Assembly (NCBI GenBank): GCA_018401565.1
Contig: JAGYKS010000025.1
Location: 124,001-188,000, forward strand
Direction: 5' to 3'
DNA from: Acidimicrobiales bacterium
GTDB lineage: Bacteria; Actinomycetota; Acidimicrobiia; Acidimicrobiales; Acidimicrobilacustridaceae
Length of the DNA stretch: 64,000 nucleotides
Shown: positions 26,478-36,453 of the stretch, piece by piece
Position numbering within the stretch: the stretch's first letter is position 1
How the letters are laid out: every line of letters begins with the position of its first letter
Notes under the pieces: generated by a model
Database searches by the model: none
What the model was told of the DNA's origin: nothing
What the model saw: the letters and a program-made list of their open reading frames with translations, nothing else
Made by a program: the position numbers and the translations under genes

Positions 26478-26552
26478 ATGAAGAAGCTTCTGGTCCTCGC
26501 CGTCGTCGTTGCCCTCGCCGTGTTTGCGGTCAAAAAGCTCCAGGATTCCTGA
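26478..26552 (+). CDS. 24-residue membrane peptide
   Basis: Reads MKKLLVLAVVVALAVFAVKK then LQDS: a positively charged start, one hydrophobic segment and a short tail. It resembles the N-terminal half of the actinobacterial DLW-39-type small proteins (MKKLLVLALV...) but is shorter. TACACT at 26464-26469 lies 8 bases before the ATG, a leaderless-type promoter, which supports expression. Its last 23 bases overlap the end of the convergent HAD gene. Confidence 0.55.
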   Translation: MKKLLVLAVVVALAVFAVKKLQDS

Positions 26553-27339
26553 CAAGGCGAGCCGACCGGCGCTGCCATAGCGCCAGTGCCGCCCCTCCGG
26601 CAGCCACTGCCATGACCCCGGTGGTGATCGCCATTGCCCGCGACTCGGGCAACGGAACCCGGGATCGCAGGGGCACCGGCTGGTCGAACCAGCGAACATC
26701 CCAGCCTCGTTCGCCGCTGATGCGCGCAAGGTCGCGGTCGGGATTGACCGCAGTGGGGTGTCCAACCGCCTCGAGCATGGGCAGATCGGTGATCGAGTCC
26801 GAGTAGGCGTAGGACGCCTGCAGGTCGATGCCGTCGAGCGCTGCGATGTTCTGCATGGCCTCGGCCTTGAACGGCCCGTAGGAGTAGAACTCGACCTCAC
26901 CGGTGTAGCGGCCGTTGCCATCGATGCAGGCACGACTGGCGATGGCATCGTCCACCCCGAGGTAGTCGGCCAGTGGTTCAACGATCTCGGCAGGTGATGC
27001 CGAGATGATGAAAACCCGGTGTCCCTCGGCCTGGTGGTGGCGGATGAGCTGGAGCGCCTCGTCGAACACGATTGGTTCGATGACGTCGATCAGGGTCTCA
27101 CCCACGATGGCGGTGACCACGGACTGGTCCCAGCCCCGGGTGATGCGCAGCGCCGACTCACGGAACTTGCGCATCTGGGCCTCGTCGGCCCCGAACCGCT
27201 GGAACAGCAGTTGGGTCCACGCGCCGCGCAGCATCATGCGCCGCGAGATCATCCCGGCCTTCATCAGCGGTGGACCGAACGCCACCATCGACGCCTTGGC
27301 GATGACGGTCTTGTCGAGGTCGAAAAAGGCTGCGATCAC
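26530..27339 (-). CDS. HAD-IB family phosphatase (SerB-like)
   Basis: 269 residues. HAD motif I FFDLDKTVIAKAS, motif II IISASPAEI, motif III/IV YAYSDSITDLPMLEAVG with GPFKAEAM, then a C-terminal TM segment (AITTGVMAVAAGGAALALW). Such membrane-tethered HAD-IB proteins occur beside the Tad/helicase neighbourhood of actinobacteria (Rv3661 type); substrate unknown, phosphoserine and lysophospholipid have both been proposed for relatives. The GTG at 27339 is chosen since TAGGAT lies 8 bases upstream. Divergent from the tad operon. Confidence 0.88.
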   Translation of the reverse strand: MIAAFFDLDKTVIAKASMVAFGPPLMKAGMISRRMMLRGAWTQLLFQRFGADEAQMRKFRESALRITRGWDQSVVTAIVGETLIDVIEPIVFDEALQLIRHHQAEGHRVFIISASPAEIVEPLADYLGVDDAIASRACIDGNGRYTGEVEFYSYGPFKAEAMQNIAALDGIDLQASYAYSDSITDLPMLEAVGHPTAVNPDRDLARISGERGWDVRWFDQPVPLRSRVPLPESRAMAITTGVMAVAAGGAALALWQRRSARLVRNPGAF

Positions 27340-27564
27340 TGCTTCGGATCCTAGGGGTGATCGGGGCGCCGTCACTGTGAACGCCTGAGGTGGTGGCGAT
27401 GTCACCGCACGTGTCGATCGCTTGGCGTCGGCAGACCATCTTTCTAGGTTGGTCAGTGATCCGTTGCGTCGGGTCGACCAACAGCTCGTTCTTCCCCCAC
27501 CAAGACCGCAGCACCCCAGGGTTGCTGACCGGTGCCAATGGCCACTGGCCGGGGAGTGCAGCCC

Positions 27565-28313
27565 ATGATCTGCTGCTGGTCAGCCAAGGGCGGCTCAGGC
27601 ACCTCGGTGGTGGCGGCTGCCCTGTCAGTGGCGGCTGCCCGTCGCCCACCCGGGTCGCTGCTGGTGGATCTGTGTGGCGACCAGCCCGCCATGCTGGGTC
27701 TTCGTCAGCCCGATGGTCCCGGCGTGCTGGACTGGCTGGCTGACGGCGTCAACGCCCCTCCCGATGCCCTGGCGCGACTCGAGATTGACGTGATCCCCGG
27801 ACTGCGGCTGCTTGCGGCCGGGTCAGCTGACGACCCCGACCCCAACCCCGGCACTGGCCCCAACCCCGACCCCGGCACCGTCGCTGGCAACGACCGGGAT
27901 GGTCGTGGTGGTCGTCACAACCGTGATCGGGATCGCCGTGACCAGGCGAGACTCCTGGCCACCCTGCTCGGATCCGAGCGGCGTCAGGTCGTGGTCGATG
28001 CCGGTCGTATTGATGGGTGGTCCGAGTCGGGTGGCGCGTGCTGGCGGCCTCGGCCGGCGTGTCGCTGCTGGTGGTGAGGCCGTGCTACCTCGCCTTGCGT
28101 CGGGTGGTGGCGAGTCGGGTGCGGCCCACGGCCGTGGTGGTGGTGAGTGAACCCTGGCGGGCCCTGACCAGCGCCGATGTCGCCGACGTGGTCGGTGCCC
28201 CGGTGGTGGCAGAGATCGCCGTTGAGGGGTCGGTCGCCCGTTCCGTCGACGCTGGTCTGCTGGCGACACGACTTCCCCGACTGCTGGACCGTGCCCTGCG
28301 TGAGGTCGGATGA
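27565..28313 (+). CDS. CpaE/Ssd-like MinD-family ATPase of tad operon (frame break)
   Basis: First gene of the pilus operon; CpaE-like proteins localise the pilus machine. The P-loop is degenerate (CCWSAKGGSGTSVVAAALS), then LLVDLCGDQPAMLGL, a low-complexity stretch of Pro/Asn/Asp (PDPNPGTGPNPDPG), VVVDAGRIDGW, and in the second frame RVLAASAGVSLLVVRPCYLALRR and VVVSEPWRALTSADV. The frame breaks at about 28030-28045. Span 749 bases; about 249 residues. GGGGAG precedes ATG 27565. Equivalent to Rv3660c in mycobacteria. Confidence 0.82.
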
Positions 28314-28314
28314 C

Positions 28315-29514
28315 ATGTCGGGGCTCGACACCTTCACAAACAGGGACCACCAGCGGTCCCGCGTCGCTGTTGTGGCTCGTGACGTACATCGCGCCCTCGT
28401 GGCCGAGGTCGCCAGAACCCAGGCCAGCGAGAACCTGCTCGAACCTGCCTCAGTCGCCGAGTGGATCAGGCGTCACGACCCACTGCTGGGGTCGCATCTG
28501 GTCGGTGCGGCCGTCGACGTGGTGCTGGCCCACGCCGGTGGTCTCGGCCGGCTGGACCCTCTGCTCGCCGATGATGCCGTCGCTGAGATCATGGTCAACG
28601 GCGATGGCTCGGTGTGGCTCGAGCGTGCCGGCGTGGTCGTGCGCACCGCGATGTGGATGGATACCTCCGAGGTGCTCGGGGTGGCCGAGCGGATCCTGGC
28701 CCCGCTGGGCCTGCGGGTCGACCAACGCCACCCGATCGCCGACGGTCGGCTTGCCGACGGCTCCCGGGTCCACGTCGTGCTCCCACCGGTGGCCGTTGAC
28801 GGACCGTGCCTCACCATCAGGCGCTTTCGGGTCGCTGCAGTGCCGTTGGCGTCGTTTGCCGACTCGTCGGTGGTCGCACTGCTCGGCGACGTGGTGGCCC
28901 GACGGTGCAACGTGCTGGTGAGCGGCGGCACGGGAGCGGGAAAAACCACGCTGCTCAATGCCCTGGCGGCGGGGATAGACCCTGATCACCGGGTGGTCAC
29001 CATCGAGGACACGGCCGAACTGCGGTTGCCCGGTGATCACGTGATCCGCCTCGAGGCCCGACCGGCTGGGGTCGAGGGCACCGGTCAGGTGGGCATCGAC
29101 GATCTGGTCCGGACCGCCCTGCGGATGCGGCCTGACCGCATCGTGGTGGGTGAAGTGCGTGGCCCTGAGGCCCTGGCGATGATCGGCGCCATGAACACCG
29201 GGCACGACGGCTCACTGTCCACCCTCCACGCCAATTCGGCCCCCGATGCCGTCCGTCGGCTGGAAGCCATGGTCATGGCCTCTGCCGGGGCACTTCCGCT
29301 GCCTGCGGTGCGTGATCATATCGCCGCCGCCGTGGACGTCATCGTGCATGTCGCTCGCGCCGGGGGCGACCGTCGTGCAGTGACGGCCGTCGAGGAGGTG
29401 GTCCGGGCCGGTCACCTCGACCAACCCGTGGTCACCCGACCCCTGGTGGTCGATGGCCGGGTGGTGGACTCCCCCAGCCGGTGGCGTCGGTCCGACAGCG
29501 GTGCCCGGCGGTGA
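28315..29514 (+). CDS. tadA: Tad pilus secretion ATPase TadA/CpaF
   Basis: 399-residue cytoplasmic hexameric ATPase that drives pilin assembly. Visible: [18 protein letters not shown] (N-terminal domain), LTIRRFR, Walker [26 protein letters not shown] (Asp box), [15 protein letters not shown] (Walker B) and [15 protein letters not shown] (His box). ATG 28315 lies two bases after the CpaE-like stop. TadB starts at its stop codon by a GTGA overlap. Confidence 0.95.
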   Translation: MSGLDTFTNRDHQRSRVAVVARDVHRALVAEVARTQASENLLEPASVAEWIRRHDPLLGSHLVGAAVDVVLAHAGGLGRLDPLLADDAVAEIMVNGDGSVWLERAGVVVRTAMWMDTSEVLGVAERILAPLGLRVDQRHPIADGRLADGSRVHVVLPPVAVDGPCLTIRRFRVAAVPLASFADSSVVALLGDVVARRCNVLVSGGTGAGKTTLLNALAAGIDPDHRVVTIEDTAELRLPGDHVIRLEARPAGVEGTGQVGIDDLVRTALRMRPDRIVVGEVRGPEALAMIGAMNTGHDGSLSTLHANSAPDAVRRLEAMVMASAGALPLPAVRDHIAAAVDVIVHVARAGGDRRAVTAVEEVVRAGHLDQPVVTRPLVVDGRVVDSPSRWRRSDSGARR

Positions 29515-30397
29515 CGGCGGTGTTGGTCGGCACGGTGTCGGCAGGGTTTGCGGCCGTCGTCGTGGCGTGGTCGGTGGCTGGTCGTCGTATGGTCGGTCGA
29601 AGCGTTCGGCGGCGTGCCGTGGTGCTGTCGGGGACACCCGGTGAATCAGCCAGGCACCGCCACTACCGGGCTGGGTCGTATGGATGGGCTGGGCCGTATG
29701 CACGAGCGCTGGGGCTTTCCTGGGCGCTGCCTGCGTCAGCCGTCGCCGTCGCGTCGCCTCTGCTGTCGCTGCGGCATGGCGTCGTGCTGTCGCCTCGGTG
29801 GAAGGTCGGCTGCGAGGCGGGTCGACCGACGTTGGTCAGTCCACGACCGGTCGCTCGGGCGACCCGACTGCCGACATGGTGCAGGTACTCGACGCCGTGG
29901 CCCGGTCGGTCAGAGGTGGGTCGGGGATGCACCAGGCGTTGCGGTCGGTGACGTCAACTGCCGGAGTGCACACCGCCGACCTCAACGGTGTGGTGGGTCA
30001 GCTCGACGGGGGGATGACGTTGGTGGAGGCCCTGGCCGGTTGGCGCAGGCGGCGGCGCACCCCGGTGGTGGCGCTGGCCACGGCGGTGCTCACGTTCGGT
30101 GTGGACACGGGCGGGTCGCTGGCGCGGGCTGTGGACGGAGCGGCGGCCACATTGCGCGAACGCATGGCGTTGCAGGGCGAGGTGCGGGTGTTGGCCGCCC
30201 AGGCCCGCGCCAGTGCCCTGGTCGTGGGGGCGGCCCCGGTGGGGTTCACCGTGGTGGTGGCGGTCGCTGATCCGCGTGTGGCTGGCTTTTTGCTGTCCAC
30301 GCCGGTGGGATGGCTTTGTCTGGTGGTGGGTGCGGGCCTGGAGATCGGCTGCGTGGTGTGGATGCGGTCGCTGGTTGCCCGGGCCGGTGTGCTGTGA
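29511..30397 (+). CDS. tadB: Tad pilus inner-membrane protein TadB (frame break)
   Basis: GTG overlaps the tadA stop (GTGA). An N-terminal TM (VLVGTVSAGFAAVVVAWSV) is followed by a basic segment, then the TadB/GspF core: DMVQVLDAVARSVRGGSGMHQALRSV, VVALATAVLTFGVDTGGSLARAVDGAAATLRERMALQ, and two C-terminal TM segments. The frame changes between about 29650 and 29830; where exactly I cannot decide. About 295 residues, usual size. Forms the platform with TadC. Confidence 0.85.
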
Positions 30398-31110
30398 CGG
30401 TCGCCAGCCGTCCGCCATCGCGTGCTGCCATGACGCCATCGGGCTCGGAGCCATCAGCGACCCTGCACCCCACGTCCACTGGCTCAGCGGTGTTGTCGGG
30501 TGTGGTGCGAGCTGTGATCGCTGTGGACCCTCGATGGCGGACGGCAGCCGGGCTTGGGCTGACCGCAGCGATGGTGGTGGTCGTGGGGCCGTTCATCACC
30601 GTGGTGCTGGCCGTCTCGGCTGCGGGCACCGTCGTTGTCGCCCGCAGGACGGCGCGTGGCCGTGCCCGACGTGAGGTGCGTCGAACCCTGCCCGACGTGG
30701 TGGACCTGTTGAGATTGGGAGCCGAGGCAGATCTCACGGTGTTGCAGGCCATTGGCGCTGTTGCTGACCACGGACTCGGACCGGTGGCCTCCGAGGCCGC
30801 CATCGTGGTGGCCCGCACCCGGACCGGGGAACGGCTTGTTGATGCCCTTGAACACCTCAGGGCCGACGACATGCTGGCTCCCCTGGCCGACGCTCTCATC
30901 GACGCTGAGCGTTATGGCACCCCGTTGGTTCGGTCGCTCGAGCGTTTGGGCACCGACGCCCGGGACCAGCGCCGCCGCCAGGCCGACGCCCGTGCCCGCC
31001 GACTCCCGGTTCAGCTTCTTGGACCCCTGGTGGTGTGTGCGCTTCCGGCAACGCTGGTGCTGGCTGTTGTTCCCGTGGTTGCAGTGTCGCTTGACGGCCT
31101 TGCCTGGTGA
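30394..31110 (+). CDS. tadC: Tad pilus inner-membrane protein TadC
   Basis: 238 residues. GTG 30394 overlaps the tadB stop. Two TM segments near residues 55-85, then the GspF-like DVVDLLRLGAEADLTVLQAIGAVADHG and the helical EVRRTLPDVV, and a C-terminal TM pair ending LVLAVVPVVAVSL. Complements TadB as platform protein; this size and order match the actinobacterial Rv3657c type. Confidence 0.88.
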   Translation: MTVASRPPSRAAMTPSGSEPSATLHPTSTGSAVLSGVVRAVIAVDPRWRTAAGLGLTAAMVVVVGPFITVVLAVSAAGTVVVARRTARGRARREVRRTLPDVVDLLRLGAEADLTVLQAIGAVADHGLGPVASEAAIVVARTRTGERLVDALEHLRADDMLAPLADALIDAERYGTPLVRSLERLGTDARDQRRRQADARARRLPVQLLGPLVVCALPATLVLAVVPVVAVSLDGLAW

Positions 31111-31200
31111 GACCTTGCTGGCCCGTTGGGCCGCCTCAACCTGCACGAAACTGCCGGCTGGTGGCCCATCGCTGCTGGCCAGCGCACCGATGGGAGCCCC

Positions 31201-31491
31201 ATGTCTGAACCCGCCAGCAAGAGCAAGAGCCACGAACACAGCCGCGAGCAGAGCCACGAACACAGCCACGAGCAGAGCCGTCAATACAACGGTGATTCGG
31301 GCGCCCAACCCGATGGTGCCACTCTGGCCAACCGGGTGGTCGACAGCGGACAGGCCACCGCTGAGTACGCACTGGTGCTGCTGGGCGCAGCGGCAGTCGC
31401 CTTGCTCCTCATCGGCTGGGCGACAACCACTGACCAGGTGAGCAGATTGTTCGACTTCGTCGTCGACCAGGTCATCGGCAGGTCAGGGTGA
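31201..31491 (+). CDS. DUF4244 pilin-like protein, His/Glu-rich leader
   Basis: 96 residues. The C-terminal half, SGQATAEYALVLLGAAAVALLL, is the Flp-pilin-like prepilin signature (AEYALVL, conserved Glu five residues after the cleavage zone) of the DUF4244 family that replaces Flp in actinobacterial tad loci. The N-terminal leader is unusually rich in His, Ser, Glu and Gln (HEHSREQSHEHSHEQS), coded by about 24-bp repeats; it would be removed on processing. ATG at 31201. Confidence 0.85.
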   Translation: MSEPASKSKSHEHSREQSHEHSHEQSRQYNGDSGAQPDGATLANRVVDSGQATAEYALVLLGAAAVALLLIGWATTTDQVSRLFDFVVDQVIGRSG

Positions 31492-31549
31492 GCTGCCAAC
31501 GGCAGTGCCCGTTGCCGTGCACCACGAACTGCTGAAACCTTCGACCGCC

Positions 31550-31987
31550 ATGGTGACCCCATCCATCTTCCGCAGGGAGGCCTGTCGATCTGACGCCGGA
31601 TTCGGCTGTGGTCGGGCGGGCCGGCACCAACGCGGTCAGGCCACCGTCGAGCTTGCCCTGGTGGTGCCGGTGGTGGTGGTGCTGGTGCTCATGGTGGTGC
31701 AGGTGGGTCAGGTGGTTCGGGATCGGGTGGTCGTGGTCCACACAGCGCGCGAGGTGGCACGTGCCGCCTCGGTCTCGGCCACCGCCCCCAGCGTCGGAGA
31801 GGTTGCCCAACGGCACGGACTCGACGTCGACGGGTTGCAGGTGGTGGTCGACCCCGTGGACGCAGCTGGCTTTGTGCGGGTGTCCATCAGCTACGCCTCG
31901 CCAACCGACGTGGCACTGGTGGGCCCGCTGCTCCCCGACGTCACCGTCACGGCCGAGGCCCACATGATGGCCGAGTGGCGCCGGTGA
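31550..31987 (+). CDS. tadE: TadE-like pseudopilin
   Basis: 145 residues from ATG 31550; GTG 31505 is an alternative start. HQRGQATVELALVVPVVVVLVLMVVQVG is the TadE N-terminal signature (Glu in the hydrophobic segment, prepilin-like processing site), followed by a periplasmic domain of alternating strands (RVSISYASPTDVALVG). Minor pilin of the Tad apparatus. No separate Rv3654c-type second TadE-like gene is seen; the next gene is an MFS exporter. Confidence 0.85.
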   Translation: MVTPSIFRREACRSDAGFGCGRAGRHQRGQATVELALVVPVVVVLVLMVVQVGQVVRDRVVVVHTAREVARAASVSATAPSVGEVAQRHGLDVDGLQVVVDPVDAAGFVRVSISYASPTDVALVGPLLPDVTVTAEAHMMAEWRR

Positions 31988-32052
31988 TCCTGCTGGTGAT
32001 CCGATCCTGCTGGTGATCCGCGGTACCGCGGTGATCCTGCTGGTGATCCTGC
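31983..32052. repeat. GGTGATCC repeats over and after tadE stop
   Basis: GGTGATCC occurs at 31983, 31995, 32012, 32030 and 32042, mostly within a longer GGTGATCCTGCT unit. The first copy contains the tadE stop codon (31985-31987). Confidence 0.9.
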
Positions 32053-32154
32053 CGGTTCCGTTCCATGGCGGGTCAGCTTTCGGAACCTATGGCGAGAGCC
32101 GACTGGTTGCCCGGCTCTCTGCTCTTCCGGATTCCCGGCCCTACAGTAAATGGG

Positions 32155-33828
32155 GTGCCTTCTCCAGCAGCTTCCGGTTCCCGTCCGGTAGCGACTGCAT
32201 CAGGTACGGCACCGGCTCGGGCCGGCCTGGTGTTGACCACGCTCATCGTGGTCGCCGGTGTGGCCAACGTGAACCTGGCCGTAGCCAACGTGGCTCTGCC
32301 ATCAATTGGCCGGGAGCTCAACACCACCCAGACCGGCCTCAATCTGGTGGCTGTCGGCTTCTCCCTCGGGTTGGCGGCGTCGGTGCTGTACCTCGGCGCT
32401 TTGGGCGATCGGTATGGCCGCAAACAGTTGGTCGTGGCCGGAATGGGTCTCACCATTCCCGCCGGCTTGCTGGCCGCGTTCGCCCCATCAACCGAACTGC
32501 TCATCGCCGGACGACTGTTGGGTGGTCTTGCCGCCGGCATGGCCTTTCCCACCACCCTGGCTTTGGTCTCGGCGTTGTGGTCGGGTGTGCCAGCCACCAG
32601 AGCCATTGCGTTGTGGTCGGGAATCGGGGGAGGGCTCAGCATTCTCGGTCCGCTCATCGCCGGTGCCCTGCTGACGACGTTTTGGTGGGGCTCGGTGTTT
32701 TTGGTGTCGGTGCCGTTGGCAGTGGTCGGCCTGGTGCTCACCATTTCCTTCATCCCCAACCATGTGAATGAGTCCTCTGACCCGGTGGACAACCTGGGCG
32801 GGGTGCTGTCGGTGTTGTTCGTGGCCACGCTCGTGCTGGCCATCAACTTCGCACCCGAGCCCGGCATGACCGCCACGGCTGTGGGACTGGGAGTGGTGGC
32901 GGTTGCGGCCCTGGTGGCGTTCGTGGTCCGCCAGCGTCGGGCCCGCGAACCGCTGTACGACCTCGATATCGCCCGTCGGCGGCTGTTCTGGGTGGCGGCA
33001 GTGGCCGGGATCATCGTGTTCGGTGCCCTCATGGGGGGCATGTTCATCGGCCAGCAATTCATCCAGAACGTCCTGGGGTATTCCACGCTGGCAGCTGGGT
33101 TCGCCGTGTTGCCCCAGGCCATCGGCATGGTGGCGATGGCCCCACTGTCGGCAGCGGCCGTTGTGCGCTTCGGGTCCCGTGCCGTGTTGCTGGTGGGCTT
33201 CGGTGTGGTGATGGCCGGGTTCATCGTGATGCTGGTGCTGTGGGACGAAGGAACGTCGTATGTGGCGGTGGGCGGCGCCTACCTGCTGGTGGGCATCGGT
33301 GTGGGTCTGGCCGCCACGCCGTCGTCGAGGGCCCTGGTGGAGTCGGTGCCGGTGCGCCGGGCGGGGATGGCATCAGCCACCGCCGACCTGCAGCGTGATC
33401 TGGGTGGGGCCGTGATGCAGTCGCTACTGGGTGCCGTGCTGGCCGCCGGGTACGCCGCCGCCATCAGGTCGGCAATCGCCGCTGCGCCTGCCGAGGAGCA
33501 GTCCCAGGTGACCGATCAGGTGTCGGCCAGCCTGCAGCGATCCTTCGGCAGTGCCACCGATCTGGCCAACCGCTACCCCCAGTACGCGTCAGACATTTCA
33601 GCGGCGGCGGAGTCGTCGTTTCTCAGCGGAGCGAACTGGGCCTACGCCGTGGGCATCGTTGCCATGGCAGTGGGGGCAGCGGTGGTGGCGTTGTTCTACC
33701 CGGGCCGCAAAGAAGAACTCCGTCTGGTCGCCTCCTACGCTGCGGCCGACACGCCCGATGCGCCAGATGCTCCCGCCACACCCGATGCGCCCGACGGTGG
33801 CGGTCAGGGCGGCGTGATCACGTCGTGA
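32155..33828 (+). CDS. MFS transporter, DHA2 (14-TM) drug-exporter type
   Basis: 557 residues. Motif A GDRYGRKQLVVAGMGL, motif C-like GIGGGLSILGPLIAGALL, and about 14 hydrophobic segments place it in the EmrB/QacA (DHA2) family of proton-coupled drug exporters. The tail is a low-complexity Ala/Asp/Pro repeat (DTPDAPDAPATPDAPDG). The GTG at 32155 lies 7 bases after TACAGT (32142-32147), so it is probably transcribed alone. It interrupts the usual tad/helicase neighbourhood. Substrate unknown. Confidence 0.9.
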   Translation: MPSPAASGSRPVATASGTAPARAGLVLTTLIVVAGVANVNLAVANVALPSIGRELNTTQTGLNLVAVGFSLGLAASVLYLGALGDRYGRKQLVVAGMGLTIPAGLLAAFAPSTELLIAGRLLGGLAAGMAFPTTLALVSALWSGVPATRAIALWSGIGGGLSILGPLIAGALLTTFWWGSVFLVSVPLAVVGLVLTISFIPNHVNESSDPVDNLGGVLSVLFVATLVLAINFAPEPGMTATAVGLGVVAVAALVAFVVRQRRAREPLYDLDIARRRLFWVAAVAGIIVFGALMGGMFIGQQFIQNVLGYSTLAAGFAVLPQAIGMVAMAPLSAAAVVRFGSRAVLLVGFGVVMAGFIVMLVLWDEGTSYVAVGGAYLLVGIGVGLAATPSSRALVESVPVRRAGMASATADLQRDLGGAVMQSLLGAVLAAGYAAAIRSAIAAAPAEEQSQVTDQVSASLQRSFGSATDLANRYPQYASDISAAAESSFLSGANWAYAVGIVAMAVGAAVVALFYPGRKEELRLVASYAAADTPDAPDAPATPDAPDGGGQGGVITS

Positions 33829-33864
33829 TCACATCGTGATCACATCGTGATCAGGTCGTGATCA
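33815..33864. repeat. TGATCA palindromes at exact 11-bp spacing
   Basis: TGATCA occurs at 33815, 33826, 33837, 33848 and 33859. The MFS stop is 33826-33828 and the stop of the convergent helicase gene is 33862-33864, so both genes end inside the array. Confidence 0.95.
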
Positions 33865-36362
33865 CAGGGCGATGACGTCAGGATCAGCGTCAGGGTGGGC
33901 GCCGGGGGTGGGCACTTCCGCAGCCAGTAGCGCTTCGAGCAGTCGACGGGCGCCGGCCTTGTCCAGCGGTTCGTTGCCGTTGCCACATTTGGGGGATTGC
34001 ACACACGACGGGCATCCGTCGGTGCAGTCGCACGCACTGATGACCTCGGCGGTGGCGGTGAGAAGTTCGACGGCCCGTTCGTAGGCCAGCTCGGCCATCC
34101 CGGCGCCGCCTGGGTGGGCGTCATGGATGAACACCGACGGCAGTCCGGTGTCGGCATGCAGGGCGGTGGACACCCCGCCAACGTCAGACCGGTCACAGAT
34201 GGCGAACAGTGGCAGCATCCCGATGGCGGCGTGCTCGGCGGCGTGCAGGCTTCCCGGCAGGGAGGCGGCGTCCACCCCGGCGAGGTCACACACCTGGTGC
34301 GGGACCGTGAACCAGAACGCCCGGGTGTCGAGATGCTGGGCCGGGATCTCGAGTGGTTCGTTGGCCAACATGATCCCGGTGCGGGTCTCGATGCGCTGGT
34401 ACCCCACCACCTGGGTGCGCACCGTCACCGCACCAACCGACAACTCCACGGCCCCCAGGTCGGTGGTGCGGTCAACTGACTGCACCGTGATGTCGGTGGT
34501 GGTGCGTGCCCGGGTGTGCTCGCCGTCGATGGCCTTTTCAACCATCGCCTCACCGTTGTCGAGGTCGAGCGAGGTCACCCTCCACGGTCGGCCACGGTGC
34601 AGGTAGATGGCACCGGGGTGTACCTGCCGGGGGGCGCGACTGGCGTCCACCGTGCCGATGAGCGTGCCGTCGTCGGTGGTGATGCGCACCTCGCGGCCGC
34701 CGCTGGACCGCAGACCAACGCCGATTGCCGGCAGGCCGCGCCCGGCCCACACCGCCACGGGGCCCGCCGGTCGGGACCGGTGGCGTGGCCTGATGCGCAC
34801 GGCGTCGTCGAGCACCAGCAGGCGAACCGCCTCATCGAGCATGTCGGGCCACCACCGGTGGTCGTCGGCTGCGAGCGGGAGTTCGTAGGAGGCGCACGCC
34901 AGCTGGTCGGTGAGTACGTAGGGGTTGGCGGCGTTGATCACCGCCGGCTCGGGCGGTCGCGAAAAGACCTGGTCGGGATGGTTCATGAACCACTGATCGA
35001 GTTGGTCGTCGCCGGCCACGAGCATGGCGACCGAGGGTTCGGCACTACGGCCCGCCCGGCCGGCCTGCTGCCACATGGAGGCGGTGGTGCCGGGGAAGCC
35101 GTTGAGCACGACGGCGTCCAGGCCGCCCACGTCGATACCCAGTTCGAGTGCGGTGGTGGCCACAACTGCCCGCAGGTCGCCGGCGAACAGGGCCTGCTCC
35201 ACCGCCCGGCGCTCGCTGGCCAGCAGGCCACCTCGGTAGGGCTGGACGCTGTCGGCCAGTTCGGCCGGTAGTCGTCGACGGACCTCGGCCGCCAGCACCT
35301 CGGTGCCCCGGCGACCGCGGCAGAACGCCAGCGTTCGGCGACCCTGACTCACCAGCAGCCCGGTGAGCATGGCGCTGTCGCGTGACGCCGATCGGCGCCG
35401 GACCGTTGGTCGCCACGGGTCGGGGTCGTCGTCGATGTCGTCATCGACGTGGCCGCGGCCATCGGTGGATCCGGCGTCGGCCTGCCCACTGTCGATCGGA
35501 TCGCCATCGGCAAGGGGGTTCCACAGGACGAACAGCCGCTCCCCGCGCGGCGATCCGTCGTCGGTCACCTCAGTGACGGCATGGCCGCACAACGCCGACG
35601 CCAGATCGGCTGGGGCACCGATGGTGGCCGACGTGAACACGAAGGTGGGGTCGGCGCCGTAGTGGTCGCACAGCCGCCGAAGTCGCCGCAGGATGTGGGC
35701 CACATGGCTGCCGAACACGCCGCGAAGCACGTGCAGTTCGTCGACGACGACGTGGGTGAGCTGACCCAGGAAGTGGGACCATTGTTCGTGCCTCGGCAGG
35801 ATTCCGGCGTGCAGCATCTCGGGATTGGTGAGGATCACGTTGGCGTTGCTGCGCACCCAGCGGCGCTCCTCGGGTGTGCAATCGCCGTCGTAGGCCCCGG
35901 CAGTGAGGCCCTTGATGCCCATGGACGTGAACGAGCCCAGCTGGTCGCGTGCCAGCGCCTTGGTGGGAAAAATCAGCAAGGCCGTCGTTGGGCGCTGTGG
36001 GTCCAGGGCCGCTTCGGCGATGGGTGCCTGGTAACACAACGACTTGCCCGAGGCCGTGGAAGTGGTGACAGCAATCGAGGTGCCGCCTCGGACCAGGTCG
36101 ATGGCCTCGGCCTGATGCGACCACAACTGCTCCACCCCGATGGCGGCCATCACCTCAGGTGGCAACGGGGGGTCGGTGACGCCGTATCGAGCCGCGGTGG
36201 CGTCGAAACGTTCGATGTGGACCACCCGGGGATCACCGGCCAGCGCGCCAAGGAGATCGGCGAATGTGGCGGCGGTGGTCGCCGGCGACGGACCGTTGGG
36301 ATGCCGGTGCCGGGGCCGGCGCGGCCGGTGCCGGGTTCGGTGGTGGGTTCGGTGGTGGGCAT
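33862..36362 (-). CDS. DEAD/DEAH helicase with DUF1998 (MrfA/Rv3649 type), probable frame break
   Basis: Superfamily 2 helicase. ELWSHQAEAIDLVRGG, Walker A TTSTASGKSLCYQAP, VVVDELHVLRG (DEAH-like), FTSATIGAP, TTALELGIDVGGLDAVVL, QQAGRAGR; then a C-terminal DUF1998 domain with four cysteines CDCTDGCPSCVQSPKCGNGN. MrfA relatives act in repair of mitomycin-type damage. The start is uncertain: ATG 36362 (MPTTEPTTEPGTG) needs one base change near 36296, the span then being 3n+2; without it GTG 36399 is the likely start. About 833 residues. Confidence 0.9.
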
Positions 36363-36453
36363 GTGGAGTTGGCCGCAGTGTACGGAGTCGATACGACACC
36401 CCGATGGTCCTGGCACCGTTGTGACGCCGGGGTGACGCACTACCGTTGACCGC

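Noticed and set aside
33815..33864. Phage attachment site or integrase target
   Set aside because: Repeats are local and palindromic; no integrase, no tRNA end duplication and no change in composition around it.
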